64,000 bases of DNA from Hemibagrus wyckioides (lineage: Eukaryota > Chordata > Actinopteri > Siluriformes > Bagridae): the NCBI RefSeq assembly GCF_019097595.1, contig NC_080711.1, forward strand, positions 19,297,428 through 19,361,427, in the 5' to 3' direction. Each line of letters opens with the position of its first letter. Within the stretch, counting starts at the first letter, position 1. A program made the translations under genes and the position numbers. Below, piece by piece: positions 10,402-22,799 of this stretch. Below the pieces are notes generated by a model. The model was not told where the DNA came from, did no database searches, and saw only the letters and a list, made by a program, of their open reading frames with translations.

Positions 10402-12380
10402 CTAAAACGGAGAGATTTAATCCCAATTTAAACCATGTAATTCTAATCAATGACATGCTATACAGATGGTGAAGATATGAATATCAAATGACCTCTACTA
10501 ATGCAAATTTTGGGCAAAGATTATGACTAAATTGTTAGTACAGAAAAAACACATACAAATTATGCAAGCTGATACTGTACATTATTAGGAGCTATAAACC
10601 AGCATTAGTAAATGCAATATGTGACTGTCTGTGAAAACCAGGCTAAAGTCTCAAAATCAAATTCTGAGATAATGAGCATCAAAGATTGATTTCATCTATA
10701 AATATCACAATGATTTCAAATTTGACAATTTAAGATATCAAGGTTATACTTTTACAGAATGTTCTTTACATTATGTAGGATCATTTTATGTAGAGAACAG
10801 AAAATCACAAAAAAAGACTTTAGCTGCAATGTAAAAAAAAAAAAAAAAAAAATGTAAACAACCGGAAATATTCCAGCAGCTGGGATGCCAATAACATTTT
10901 GTAAAATAACAGGAAAAAACTAACTCGTAAAATTACAGTAATCTTCCATTATTAAAATACGGTTTGTTTATTTTTTATTTTTTTGCTTTAATTTTACATG
11001 AGAGATTTTTGTTTGGCTTTTAATGTTTAAAGAACAAAATTTTCTCATGTAAAAACAATGAGGTTAGCTATAAATATGGTCAGACACTGCTATAATACAA
11101 ATAATGAGCCTTAAAAGTGCAAAACAGTGTTGTAAATTGTTGTTTTGTTAAATCATTTTATTTAAAAAACTTGTAAATTTAATCAATATATCCCAGGATT
11201 ACTGAGTTTTTACCTGTAATTCTACAAAAAGTGTGTATATTTAAAAAGGTCTGTCATAAAGTATGCCCACCTTTAAAATTGATGTATTTAACCTTACTTG
11301 ACAAATTACACAATGATGAGATTAGCTTTTCAATAACAGCACACACTTGCTTCCTGTTCTCAACATTTATTTAATTCTGTTGCCCAACAGACCAGAAAAG
11401 AAAACAGTTGCACCGCTTTCAACATTCTTGCTTAGAAAACTGTGCAATACTGTATGTAATATCCAACATTTGTTATAAAATAAAAATAATCGTCATTAAA
11501 TGGCAAAAAAAACTGACCACTTTTAAAGAATGCTTCTTTCTTTCTGCAACTTTTGTTATCAGTGAAAGAACCTTTGGATTGACTACCAGCAGCTTTTTTT
11601 AATGTGGTCTTCTCCACTTTTTAACCCTTTTCAGGATTTATCTTGAAAAAGGCATCTGGCAAATTAAATACAAACAACTTCAGTGATTGAAATATTGACT
11701 CAACTTTAATATACTCGTTTCATATATTATAAGTCAAATTGGCAGAATAGAGAAAATTTGCACAGAGAATGTTTGTGGTGAGAGTTAGCATGTTCTCCCT
11801 GTACCAGAAATACCCTTTATGTCCAAAGAAGTTAGGTTAACTGGTGACTCTGTATTGGCCAAACAACTTTTAGGGAACAGAAGGTAAATTGATGATTGTC
11901 TACTCGAAGGTTTCTAAGGTAGTTTTTTGTATCATTATTTTATAAACAAAATCTTAGCAAGATTTTTCTCAAGCTGATGTTAGGTGTGACGTTTGCATTT
12001 GGAGCCTGCTGCTACATCTTGACATGAGGATGAATCAGGAATTTAAAAAAACAAAAAAGACATTAAGAAGTAACAATACATTGGTACATTCAGATGTTGA
12101 CAACCTGGTAGTCCTCTAATGACCAGTGTAGTGAATGACAGTTGGAATAGTGAAAAAAAAACTTTCAACAGATCAGGAACACTATCCAGGATGTGTGTTA
12201 AAGATAACCACAAAGAGCAACTGTTTTTTGTAGATGGACAATATTAGAAAGACCTCTGAATTAATTGGGTTGGATTATATTCAAAGTGCAAACTGCAGCC
12301 TTCCTAATTGCCACCAACTTGAATCAATCGCTCTCTGACAGAGTCTCATAGGTAGGGTCTGTTGCACAGCTCTGCATTAG
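10402..12380. other. AT-rich intron-like region
   Basis: I recognise no exon here. It holds a poly(A) run at 10833-10851, several taaaattacagtaa-type patches common in fish MITEs, and low-complexity AT sequence. It may be an intron of, or spacer between, the companion-family fragments on either side. Confidence 0.5.
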
Positions 12381-12438
12381 ATTATAGAGCTTTAACTATA
12401 TCTGTTTTGATGTATAAAATTGACTTCTGCTTTCTTAC

Positions 12439-12620
12439 CTCTGCAAGAACTCCAATGTTGCTCCTTGGGCTGCTGGGTAGGAGATGTTCAGGCAGTAGTA
12501 GGAGGCAAACAACAGCATCACTGAAGACAATAATATGGCTATTCACAATGGTTTGGTCCACAGATAACATGAAGTACTCAGCTTCCAAAGGAGAATTTCT
12601 TGGTGTACACATACAGAAGA
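12439..12620 (-). pseudogene. Companion-family exon (locus A)
   Basis: On the minus strand a frame with YFMLSVDQTIVNSHIIV is followed, after a one-base frame change, by LLFASYYCLNISYPAAQGA and TLEFLQR. It then reaches a good splice donor (AG|GTAAGAAAG) at 12439. The SYYCLNISYP...TLEFLQR pattern is the usual near-C-terminal block of the companion family. The frame change indicates decay. It is the probable next exon of the fragment at 13210-14423. Confidence 0.6.
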
Positions 12621-13209
12621 GACAGAAAACTGTTACTTTGTGACAAACTTGAGCTCAAAGACCATCAAGTCCAACAATTATTAAATGTAATTTTACTTTA
12701 CAAACTGACTGAACTGTATATTGCAAAACCCATCAACCTTCACCTAAATTGTTATGTAAGCATTATTGTCCAACACACATTACAAAAGGATTTATTTTTT
12801 TATTTTTTTTACATACAGTGATATGAATTATGGACTGATCAGCATATTACTAAAATTGATCAAATTACAGACATGAATCTCTTACCAGCTTAAATTTAAT
12901 CAAACACGTTTTCAATGAATAAGCAGTCTAAACCCATACTAAGAAAAGCCACCAATGACATCAAACCAGTTCAACCAACCAGTCACACCACAGTCCAGCC
13001 CCAAAGTGCAAATTCAGAGAAATCTGTGTTATGTATTAAAAAAAAATCATTTACTGCTGTCTGGCAAGCTGCTGGCTCACTGAAATATTTTATCTGCATG
13101 CCTGTAGCCTGAGCTCATCATACATTCATTTTGCATGAATGTCTTTAACTCATGCCATCATGTCAGAGCATAACAACTACCCCTTTAAAGACCAATACAA
13201 CAATAGTAC

Positions 13210-14423
13210 AGTAAAAAAAAAAAAAAAAATCAAACGTACGAACATCTGATCCTTCTCCTCATTGAAATGCCTGAGAAGTAGTTGATGGAACCCAGCAGCA
13301 TTGACATCTGCAATATTTTTTGCTTGATGTTTCCATTTCTGTGAAGATGGTTTCCATCTTCCCCATCTTGTCACTAGACTTGAGGTATGATACAACTCTG
13401 GCACATTTATTTGCTATGGCTTTGTCATCAATGTCCAGGCCTGTAAGCTCTTTAAAATGTGTCCTCATGCCAACTGTCTCAAATAAATATGGCCATTCCT
13501 TTGTCAAATCAGACGTCTCAATTCCACTGATAATGTCTTTTCTCTGAGTGAAGAAGGTGGCCTTCATCATATTCTCAATACCCTTGATGTCATGGCATCT
13601 TTCTTTTTACATTTTCTTTAACTGTTCTTGTGCATCTTTTTGAGATTTAGGTGTTTCATCAGGTGGTATCTGCACTGGTTGCCAGTTTATACATCCATAG
13701 GTGTCTAGTCTTCTTCTCCTGGATGGGGTATCCTTTCCTTCACTGGTTCCAGTAGCTTGTCTTTTCAAGAAAAGTGAAGTGGTTCCTCTCCTCAAGTTAT
13801 CCACTCTGCTCATCATTTGTTTTGTGATTGAATCATACCCACTGCCTACAATTTCACCTTCAATGACATCTCTAAATGCCACAGGATACGCCTTTACCAT
13901 CTTTCTTGAAATCTCACTAATGTATTTCTTCCTAGGTGTTGGGCATATTAAGATTTCACTAACAATCAGTCGAATTATTTGAAGTCTCTCACTTTTTGTT
14001 GGTCGCTTCCTTGTTTCCAGCTTTCTGATGATGGCAGATGGCATCTTCTTCCAAGGAATTTCAAATCTAAAAAGCCAGATGTCATACAGTTGAGAGGGTG
14101 TAAAATCCATATTGGAACTAGATGTTGATATCGGCAGATTTGAACTTGAAGAGTTGTAGCAACCTGAAGGGTTGCAGAAGAAACAAACAAAAAACAAAAC
14201 AAATTAGGCTGCAAATTCAGATGTGACATCAAATTTCCATTGATCAAAGATGTTGCCGGGGACACCATACATTTTGTTCATTAACAGCTAGTGTATGTTC
14301 ATAATTTCTAATTTGCAGGCCAACCTGGAGACCATTTAATTTACCATTAAATTAACAATAATTATCAGTGCAAAAACTGAAGATTCTGTGCAATAAAAGT
14401 GTGTACTCACCAGAAAGGGACAT
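13210..14423 (-). pseudogene. Companion-family protein, N-terminal and central part (locus A)
   Basis: The product is of unknown function and belongs to an uncharacterised fish family. A first exon, MSLS, starts at 14423 and ends at the donor 14411. An acceptor at 14163 opens the main exon. Visible blocks are LYDIWLFRFEIPWKKMPS, KRPTKSERLQIIRLIVSEIL, ISRKMVKAYPVAFRD (near residues 30-110), a basic RRRRLDTYG patch, then MMKATFFTQRKDI, EWPYLFETVGM and HFKELTGLDID. An in-frame TAA (13604-13606) interrupts the protein. A one-base frameshift near 13318 separates the latter part from LLLRHFNEEKDQMF. There is no transposase or enzyme motif that I recognise. It lies downstream of, and on the same strand as, the DDE-like gene at 15088-16323, the same order as at 33.7-38.3 kb. 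Confidence 0.75.
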
Positions 14424-15087
14424 TTTGTCAGGCTGTGTTTGAGGACTGTCACATACTTGTGGTTTTGAAGTGTGAAAGAAGTCTCCTCACTTCCACTGGC
14501 TACATAAGGACATGAAGAAGGTCACTCTCTTGGATGTAGTTCAAGTCCTCTAGTTCCTGGACTCCTGAAGAACCTCAAGCAAAGGCTCAAGTTCCTTTTA
14601 GTTTTGGAAGAGTTGATTTAATAAAAGAAGGAAGAGCACTCCCTCGATCCATGACTATACAGGAGAGATGAGACTGACCAGTTTAGTTTCTCACATCATT
14701 GTTTTTATGTATAACTCAAGTGGCTATTTGTGGTAAAAGGGACTTGAATTACTCTAGCCCATACAATCAATTTAAGGTAAATGCTATAAATTTTATCATC
14801 ATAAACCAGTGTTAAATTTCCAGATCTCTGGGGTAGTCTGACCCTCACTGATATTGTTCATACATTGGTGTATTTACTGCAGTTTATGTACCAAGTTTAT
14901 GTGGTGTGCAGCTTTATTTTTGAGACTGTGTTGGGGTGGAGTCAAAAGGTCGAATCTTTGTACAATCTCAATAGCTCCTTATATATATATAACCTAGTGT
15001 GTCTTGTTAAAAAAAAATGTAAATAGGGTACTATTATTCTGACAGAGGTGTACGTATAGTCTGGAATGATCTTTACTTTCTTTCCAT
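14424..15087. other. Spacer between the two locus A genes
   Basis: I see no coding sequence here. The left end is the 5' flank of the companion gene. A short (TA)n run lies near 14980-14990. Confidence 0.5.
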
Positions 15088-16323
15088 TTACTGTGTGTCA
15101 ACAATGCTACGTTTCAGTGAAATGACTCTTGTCCCAAAAAGCTTGTACACAGGTAATGGATAATAATCCACATTGAGTTCTGCTTTTCTGCACTTCATGC
15201 TCGGCCTTGGCTCTTTCACTGCATATACACCAAACTCTGGCAAATATGACGCATCATGAGGTGTATTAATGAAGTACACATGCTTCTCCTCCTTCACCAG
15301 TATGAGTTCAATTTGTCCAAATTCAGTTGACTTGCCTTGGCTCAAACAGATAAAGAGCCCCTTTTTGTACACTGTACCTCTATAGTTGCCACAATATTGG
15401 GTTCCTTGACCAAAGTTGGTCCTACAGCAGTGCGCACTGCATTACTGTACAGTTCAGCATGGAAAGGAGGAGTTCTTCACCACCAATATAGGTGCAAAAA
15501 AGGAGCCTGAATGTAGATATGCTTGTAGCAACTGGTGGTTCCTGGCATGAAGCCTCAGTAGGCACCAGTTTTCTGTTGCTTGGCCACCTAGTTTTACACC
15601 CTTTTCAGGATCAGATCCTTGGTAACTAAACTGCCTGATTCTAAGATTTAGTTGTGAATATGTGAAGAATTTCTTCACCTTGACAAAGTAGTTGAGGTAA
15701 ATGGCAAGGTCAGATGGCACTACACCCTCAAACAAATCATGGCCAATACAGGGTGGGAGGCCTAGCTGGCAGACATGGAAAAAATATCAGAGAATTAAAG
15801 ACATTAAATTTCAAACCTCTGACTTCACATGCATTACCATTTTGCACCTCTTGAACAGTGTCACTGTAGTCTTGCACTGTGCGGATTGGAGCCTGGTGTT
15901 CCAAATTGTCTAGCACACTTCTAGTTATATGGCAATAGCGGCAGAAATAGTGACATGTACTAAAGTTTTCTGTGAACCCAAATTATCGCCTGAAATGCAA
16001 AAGACTGGTGCCTTCACAATGTTTCCATGTGCATTCAGTTCATTTGTCTCCAGTTCTTTAAGATCTGATATTACTGGAGAGAACACTTTTTCATGGCCAA
16101 AATGTTTGAAATCAGCTTCTCTGCACAAAAGCAAAAGCTGCAAGTTGTCAACAGTGGATCGATGAAAAGGATCAAAGTTTGCTAGAGTGAAGTATACCCC
16201 AAGAATTTTGTGTTTTTTCTTTGCAGAGCCAAGGGAATTAACCACCTCAAATGCATCTTGATAAAGTATTACCTTTAAGGTGACACCTGGCTCTGTAAAC
16301 AGATGATTGGATTTGAATACCAA
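15088..16323 (-). pseudogene. DDE-transposase-like protein of the C2H2 family, 5'-truncated (locus A)
   Basis: On the minus strand, pieces of one protein occur in order. LKVILYQDAFEVVNSLGSAK and VYFTLANFDPFHRSTVDNLQ lie at 16323-15925, followed by VFCISGDNLGSQ. An intron-spanning middle part follows, with a frame change near 15780. Then come HDLFEGVVPSDLA and the conserved ENWCLLRL (15735-15454), and a C-terminal domain ending LFGTRVISLKRSI at 15088. In relatives the YQDxFExxNPLG and GDNLG blocks precede a D/G-x-x-H-DLxEG block. I infer a DDE-like core of CACTA/CMC style. The N-terminal zinc-finger half seen at 35.2-38.3 kb is missing, and the region upstream is a tandem repeat. It is not functional. 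Confidence 0.7.
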
Positions 16324-16352
16324 TCCATCATTAAAATAGGATGTGTACTCTC

Positions 16353-17142
16353 GTCAGCTAGAGTGAGTGAAGAGGTTTGTTTTTTAAGTCATATCGTCTT
16401 TAAACTGATATTTAAGCAGAGCGCACACGCTGGTTCGTTTAGACTTTATATTTTAACTGTAACTTTATTTTGTGTTTATTATTCGATAAGTTTTGCAATA
16501 GTTTAAGCATGTATAGTTTATATATATATATATATATATGTAACGGAGGCTTGCGCTAGGTGCCGTGCAGCGAGTTGTATAAAGCCTGTTTCAACTTGCT
16601 TATAAGTCACCTTGCTTTTACTCCCTTTACTCCACTGATCTCAGTAGTATTATAAGCTTAAAATGTTGCTCATGTTGTGCTTAAGTGTGCTATTACTTTT
16701 CATACTGATAAGTATTATAGTTTATTTTATATGCATATTAAATGCATTACGGACTTCAGACCGCTACTGTGTGTGTGTGTGTGTGTGTAACGTCAGCTAG
16801 AGTGAGGGAAGAGGTTGGAGGTCTTTAAACTGTTCCCAGCGCACACGCTAGTTCGTTTAGACTTCATATTTTAACTGTGACTTTAGTTTGTATATATTAT
16901 TTGAGAATGTCTTGCAATAGCTTAAGCATGTATAGCTTTTATATTTGTAACCGAGTGCAGCACCAAGTGCTGTGATGTAAACCTCATCTTTATAAGTTAA
17001 CTTAACAGTGGTGGTTTTCATCCCTTGTGGTACTGTTAGCGCGTCCGCCTGCCATGCTGGAGACCCTGGTTCGAGATGCTGATAAGTATTATAGTTTATT
17101 TTAGATGAATTTTTAAATGGAATACAGACTTCAGAGCGCTAC

Positions 17143-17187
<45 letters not shown>

Positions 17188-17285
17188 CGTCAGCTAGAGA
17201 AAGGGAAGAGGTTGGACGCATCGTCTTTAAACTGTTCCCAGTGCACACACTAGTTCGTTTAGACTTCATATTTTGACTGTGACTG
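16353..17285 (+). repeat. Tandem array of ~400-440 bp units (2.3 copies)
   Basis: The sequence gtcagctagag... recurs at 16353, 16792 and 17189. Each copy is followed by the same blocks: tctttaaactgtt, gcacac(g)ctagttcgtttagac, attttaactgtgac, gtcttgcaatag and ttaagcatgtatag. Each ends with cttcagaccgctactgtg plus a TG microsatellite. A fourth, separate unit at 23760-25320 is split by a Tc1 insertion. The array begins right at the truncated 5' end of the locus A DDE-like gene. No coding frame is shared between the units. Confidence 0.85.
17024..17078 (+). repeat. tRNA-like (SINE-type) fragment inside the repeat unit
   Basis: Within unit 2, gtggtactgttagcgcg resembles an RNA polymerase III A box, and ggttcgaga at 17068-17076 is a good B box with roughly tRNA spacing. 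No acceptor-stem pairing is evident, so it is a tRNA-derived remnant rather than a tRNA gene. Confidence 0.5.
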
Positions 17286-17465
17286 TAACTCTTGAGTTTT
17301 CTGAGTAAGAGAATTGTTATAGATAGTTGCAACACCACCTCCACCACCAGTCTGACGGGGCTCATGCTTATAGAAATATCCCGACGGAGTAGACTCATTC
17401 AGACCAATGTGGTCATTTGGTCTAAGCCAGGTTTCAGTAAGGCAGAGTGCAAGACTCTTATTCAA
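17285..17465 (-). mobile_element. LINE endonuclease fragment
   Basis: On the minus strand, LALCLTETWLRPNDHIGLNE, HEPRQTGGGGGVATIY and NNSLTQ form the early part of an apurinic-type (EEP) endonuclease domain of a non-LTR retrotransposon. The catalytic Glu of the TETWL block is present. It is cut off after about 65 residues and is a dead fragment. Confidence 0.8.
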
Positions 17466-17760
17466 TTCAATTTTATTTGTATAGTGCTTTTAACAAAGAG
17501 CATTGTCTCAAAGCAGCTTTACATAAGAAACAGACAAACAGTCCTAGATGTTATCCCAAGTGAGCAAGCCTGAGGCGACTGTGGCAAAGAAAAACTCCCT
17601 TAGATGGTATGTGGAAGAAACCTTGAGAGGAACCAGACTCAAAAGGGAACCCATCCTCATTTGGGTGACACTGGAGAGTGTGATATGAACAATGTCCTTC
17701 CTGCATTCATGTACAGTCAATTGTGTGATGCAGATACAGCATGTGTAGTGTTGTGTAAAT
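17466..17760 (+). repeat. Interspersed fish repeat (attcaattttatttgtatag type), forward
   Basis: It starts attcaattcaattttatttg and continues through caaagcagctttacataag, gaggaaccagactcaaaagg and gtgatatgaacaatgtcctt to acagcatgtgtagtg. The same sequence lies in inverted orientation at 47735-48085. It is non-coding, probably a SINE or a non-autonomous element. Confidence 0.85.
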
Positions 17761-18082
17761 TAATAAAGAGATTGTTGTTGTCCACATCGGGTTGGCAGCG
17801 TTGCTTTGAATACCCCAGTCCTCACAAAGCCAAACCCGGCTGGAGCTGGTCTATCTCTGGATGCCAATGGAGCTGGCACAATCTCTGTATGCCTCTGGAT
17901 AGGTGGTAGAAGAAGGGAAACAAGTGGAAAGTAATTAGCATAGCTGCTGTTCATAATATGAGCTGAATTGTGAGAGCTTGTGTGTGCTGGTTTTTGGACC
18001 AATAAGTAATATCTCTGTCTTATCATAATGTAATAATAGAAAATTATCAGTAGTCATTCAATCTTTTAAATCTTTATGTTGT

Positions 18083-18187
18083 TTATGTAGCACCAGGGTC
18101 CTGGAGATACGTAGTCTCATTTCACTGTATACTGCATCAGCTATATGTGGTCAAAAGGACAATAAAAGCTTCTTGACTTGATTTGAA
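18083..18187 (+). repeat. Retroposon 3'-tail fragment
   Basis: The sequence ctcatttcactgtatactgc...tatatgtggtcaaaaggacaataaaagcttcttgacttgatttgaa is a common fish LINE/SINE 3' end. Related pieces lie at 21343-21395, 28150-28235, 48250-48345 (reverse) and 53555-53620. Confidence 0.6.
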
Positions 18188-18189
18188 TG

Positions 18190-20644
18190 TATACTTTGTT
18201 TTAACATTATTTATAAGTTTATCTAGGTGTGTGCTTTAACATATATATTTAATAATATAAATATTGGTAGTTTTTTGTTTATAGATTTCTATTCTTTGTT
18301 AGTATTTTATAATAATTTATCACTTATGTATATTGTTATGGTCTGTCTTGTGCTGTATTCTTATCTATGTTAAAAAAAAACAAAAACGAAGACTATTTCT
18401 AACAGTAGGTCGTACTGAGGAGACGTATTTTACAGACAATTAAATAATCAAAGCCAACTAACTACACAGGAGTTAGAACATGACTCATTTTGACAGCAGG
18501 AATGTTTCAGTTGCCTTTTCTAAACTGAATTTAAATTATATTAATTAATTTAATCCTTGTCTTAATCCGGGTCGCTGTGGAGGGGAGAGGAGAATTGAAT
18601 TATTTGTGATTTTTTTTTGTAAAAAAGCACTTTTTTTTAAAAATGTACAAAACAGGCACATATAAATCACGTGTCATTCTGTCTCTCCTTTGCTTTCTTC
18701 CTTTTCTTCTCTCTCTTTTTTCTTCCTTCCTCTTCTTCCCCACCCGAAACAGACTTGTTCCCCAGGTTGCGCGCGCGCACACACACACTGCACGAAATAG
18801 TTTTGATTTTTTTTTTTTAACTTAAAATAAATATGACTAATTGAGTAATAGTATGACTAAATGATTATTTCCTTATTAAAATACATAATTATTGTTAACA
18901 TGTTAAAGTAGCATTCTTCTCTGGCTAACTGTATTCATTTAAAAATCAAATCAAAACTGTATTTCGTTCGTGTGTGTGTGTGTGCGGGGCGCCGGATAAA
19001 CGAGTGTGTATGTGGTTACGTAAACTTTCGAAAAGCACGTGACTTGAGGCTGAGCTCTATAAAGTATGACTCGTGCAATAACAAGACATTACAGCTATTG
19101 TATAACAGGACTGTGCAATTCAATTTGGCACAAGTGACATTTTTTAGAATTAGATTTTTTTTCATCAACAAAATCAAGTTTTGGGCTTAACAGGCATGCG
19201 GTCTCTTAAGATTTAGCATCAAATAGAAGTGAGCTTTACCTTGTGACTGACAGACACGGGTTCCATAATGTCCTCAGAGACACAAAAATATTATACTAGG
19301 ATGCTCACGAGAATCAAAATTGTCGGGCTCTCTCTCTCTAGTTTAATATTTTTGATAGATACAGGCAATAAGTCATATTTCAATGATATTCTGCTTGAGC
19401 GACATAACATAACAATCCATGTAACATCATTTAATTGAGTTTGATCAGATAGATAGATAGATAATAAGGTAATGATTAATGATCATGTTTTTAGCAGCAA
19501 CACACCTTATTGAATTATTTAACATCCACTTTTAACCTTTTTAGCTTTAGAACATCTTTAACTAGAACATGACCTTGAATTTCTACGTTTTTTACACAGT
19601 ACTTGTGTCTTGTTGACCAGAATAGGCTTTTAAACAGGAAATAACAGGATTTTATATCAAAACCATTTCTTTTTCAATCTCAACATCACTCATTTGTGCC
19701 GATTCTAGGGTTAGTAATGGCACAGACCAAGCTAGCGATTAGCATTAGCGGTTAGCAGATAAAACATGTCATTTATTTATTTGCAATGATACAAAAAGAC
19801 ACCAAAGCATGTAAACATTAGACATCATTCTCACAAACCCCCGACTGGTTTTTATGAAAAGTACCTAGACAACAATATCAAGTATGGTGTCATTTCATCT
19901 TACCATATTAGCCACAGCTACAAGTAGTGAGCTAAAAGTCAACATGCTATACAGTCCCCGGGCTTTCGGCAAGAAAAGTAGACCAATATTTCATACAATT
20001 TACAAAAAGTTCTAGTTCATTCACTTTAATTCAAAAACAATTCTTTTTCAATCTCAACATCACTTACCTGTGCCAATCCAAGGCTTGGTAGTGGCACAGA
20101 CCAAGCTAGTGATTAGCAGCATTAAGGACCGGATTACAATAGTTCCGTGGAAATAAGTCAATAAATCCAGAAATAATCTTAGCTTTACTGCCGAGCCACA
20201 GGCCCTAAGTCAAAGCTGGCCTCTGAGCGGTCATAACACGATGAATCGATGGAAGAAGTCGATGGATACTGCCACTCATTACACAGGAGACGATAAGAAA
20301 CCGTTTTTTGACGGCTAAAATGTACAGAGCACATTGCTGAACATAGAAAGCTGAGAAGAGCGCAATCAACAAGGTGCAGTGGGACACGCCCACAATGGAA
20401 TACTGGAATAAAAATGCCATTTCAAATTCGTTCCTTTAGAAAATAATGAAATACTAGTCCTCGCCATGTCTAGTAGTCTGTGTATAAATGTTTAAAGGAT
20501 GGAAAAAAAAGTGTATTTTTAGAAAAGTGTGTATTTTTGTAAATCTACCGTCATCGTGTTGTGGATCTCTTTTTCGTACTATAAATACAGTAAATTCTTT
20601 TGTATTATTGTTATTATTACATCATACAAGCACTCATGCCAACC
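18190..20644. other. Intergenic, no gene seen
   Basis: I recognise no exon. It contains pyrimidine-rich and CA/TG microsatellites (18690-18790, 18965-18990), a short (GATA)n at 19449-19462, and a duplicated segment of about 90 bp (ttctttttcaatctcaacat ... ggcacagaccaagctag) at about 19670 and 20040. Confidence 0.5.
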
Positions 20645-22795
20645 TACTAGTTATAGACTATGAGCTAGTAATGAGATGACTTGGTTATTAGTCATAGGCT
20701 ACTAACTATAGGCTATGAGCTAGCAATGACATGGCTCGGTTATTAGTCATAGGTTAATAACTATAGGCTATGAGCTAGCAATGAGACGGCTATAGGCTGT
20801 GAGCTAGCAATGACGTGGCTCGGTTATTAGTCATAGGTTAATAACTATAGGCTATGAGCTAGCAATGAGACGGCTATAGGCTGTGAGCTAGCAATGACAT
20901 GGCTCGGTTATTAGTCATAGGTTAATAACTATACCAAATTTGGCTGTAGCTTGGCATGGTCCCTTTTATTATTGTGCTTCTGTCTAGTAGCCTCTCCTGT
21001 AATGGGCAAGTGACCATGCCACACAAGCACACATGCCAACCTACTAGCTATAGTTAGCTATGAGTTAGCAATGAGATAGCTTGGCTATTGGCCATAGGCT
21101 ACTAGCTATAGGCTATGAGCTAGCTATGAGATAAAGTTAGAGAAAAATTATTTGATCCCCTGCTGATTTTGTACGTTTGCCCACTGACAAAGAAATGATC
21201 AGTCTGTAATTTTAATGTTAGGTTTATCTGAACAGTGAGAGACAGAATAACAACAAAAAAATCCAGAAAAACACATTTCAAAAAAGTTATACATTGATTT
21301 GCATTTTATTGAGTGAAATAAGTATTTGACCTCTTTGCAAAACATGACCGCGTCAGCTATATGTGGTTGAAATGACGATAAAGCTTCTTGAACTTAGTAC
21401 TTGGTGGCAAACCCTTGTTGGCAATCACAGACGTCAGACATTTCTTGTAGTTGGCCACCAGGTTTGCACACATCTCACATCTCAAAGAATTTGGGCCCAC
21501 TCCTCTTTGCAGATCCTCTCCAAGTCATTAAGGTTTTGTGGCTGACCCTTCAGCTCCCTCCACAGATTTTCTATGGGATTAAGGTCTGGAGACTGGCTAG
21601 GCCACTACAGGACCTTAATGTGCTTCTTTCTGAACCATTCCTTTGTTGCCTTGGCCGTGTGTTTTGGGTCAGTGTCAGGCTGGAATATCCATCCACGACC
21701 CATTTTCAATGCCCTGGCTTAGGGAAGGAGGTTCTCATCCAAGATTTAACGGTACATGGCCCCGTCCATTGTCCCTTTGATGCAGTGTAGTTGTCCTGTC
21801 ACCTGGGGATGGTGTACTTGGGGTCATAGGCAGCATTCCTTCTCCTCCAAACACGGCGAGTTGAGTTGATGCCAAAGAGCTTGATTTTGGTCTCATTTGA
21901 CCACAACACTTTCACCCAGTTCTCCTCTGAATCATTCAGATGTTCACTGGCAAACTTCAGATGAGCCTGTACATGTGCTTTCTTTAGCAGGGGGACCTTG
22001 CAGGCGCTACTGGATTTCAGTCTTTCACGGCGTAGTATGTTACCAATTGTTTTCTTGGTGACTATGGTCCCAGCTGCCTTGAGATCACTGACAAAATCCT
22101 CCAGTGTAATTCTGGGCTGATTCCTCACCGTTCTCATGATCATTGAACCTGCATGAGGTGAGATCTTGCATGGAGCCCCAGACCGAGGAAGATCGACAGT
22201 CCTTTTGTGTTTCTTCCATTTGAGAATAATCGCTATAACTGTTGTCACCTTCTCACCAAGCTGCTTGGCGATGGTCTTGTAGCTCATTCCAGCCTTGTGT
22301 AGGTCTATAATCTTGTCCCTGACATCCATGGACAGCTCTTTGGTCTTGGCCATGATGGAGAGTTTGGAATCTGATTGATTGCTTCCTTCTGTGGACAAGT
22401 GTCTTTCATACAGTTAATGAGCTGAGATTAAGATCACTCCCCGAGAGTGCTCCTACTGTAATCTCAGCTCCTTACCTGTATAAAAGACACCTGGGAGCCA
22501 GAAATCTTTCTGATTGATAGAGGATCAAATACTTATTTCACTCATTAAAATGCAAATCAATATATAACTTTTCTAAAATGTGTTTTTCTGGATTTTTTTG
22601 TTGTTATTCTGCCTCTCACTGTTCAGATAAACCTACCATTTAAAATTACAGACTGATCATTTCTTTGTCAGTGGGCAAACGTACAAAATCAGCAGGGGAT
22701 CAAATAATTTTTTCCCTTACTGCAGCTTGGCTGTTAGCCATAGGCTACTAGCTATAGGCTGTGAGCTAGCAATGAGAGAGCTTGGCTATAGCTTG
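20645..22795. repeat. Minisatellite (ctataggctatgagctagcaatga type), split by a Tc1 insertion
   Basis: Tandem, partly nested units built from ggttattagtcataggtta, ataactataggctatgagct and agcaatgagacggctatagg run from about 20660 to 20935 and again at 21035-21130. The same motif resumes at 22730-22790 after the Tc1-like element at 21133-22724. The insertion therefore fell inside the array. Confidence 0.85.
21133..22724 (-). mobile_element. Tc1-like family B, copy 1, degenerate
   Basis: Inverted ends of the type gagggaaaaa-tatttgatcccctgctga and aaacgtacaaaatcagcagg bound a decayed transposase on the minus strand. The N-terminal frame starts [19 protein letters not shown] (about 22350) and has a helix-turn-helix. 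[12 protein letters not shown] block follows, where the first catalytic Asp is Asn. The C-terminal part down to about 21400 is frameshifted. Near the left end a retroposon 3' tail (21343-21395) is embedded. A second copy lies at 43604-44962. Confidence 0.88.
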
Positions 22796-22799
22796 GCAT

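Noticed and set aside
17024..17078. A true tRNA gene
   Set aside because: Only A- and B-box-like sequence is present. The acceptor stem does not pair and the fragment lies inside a repeat unit.
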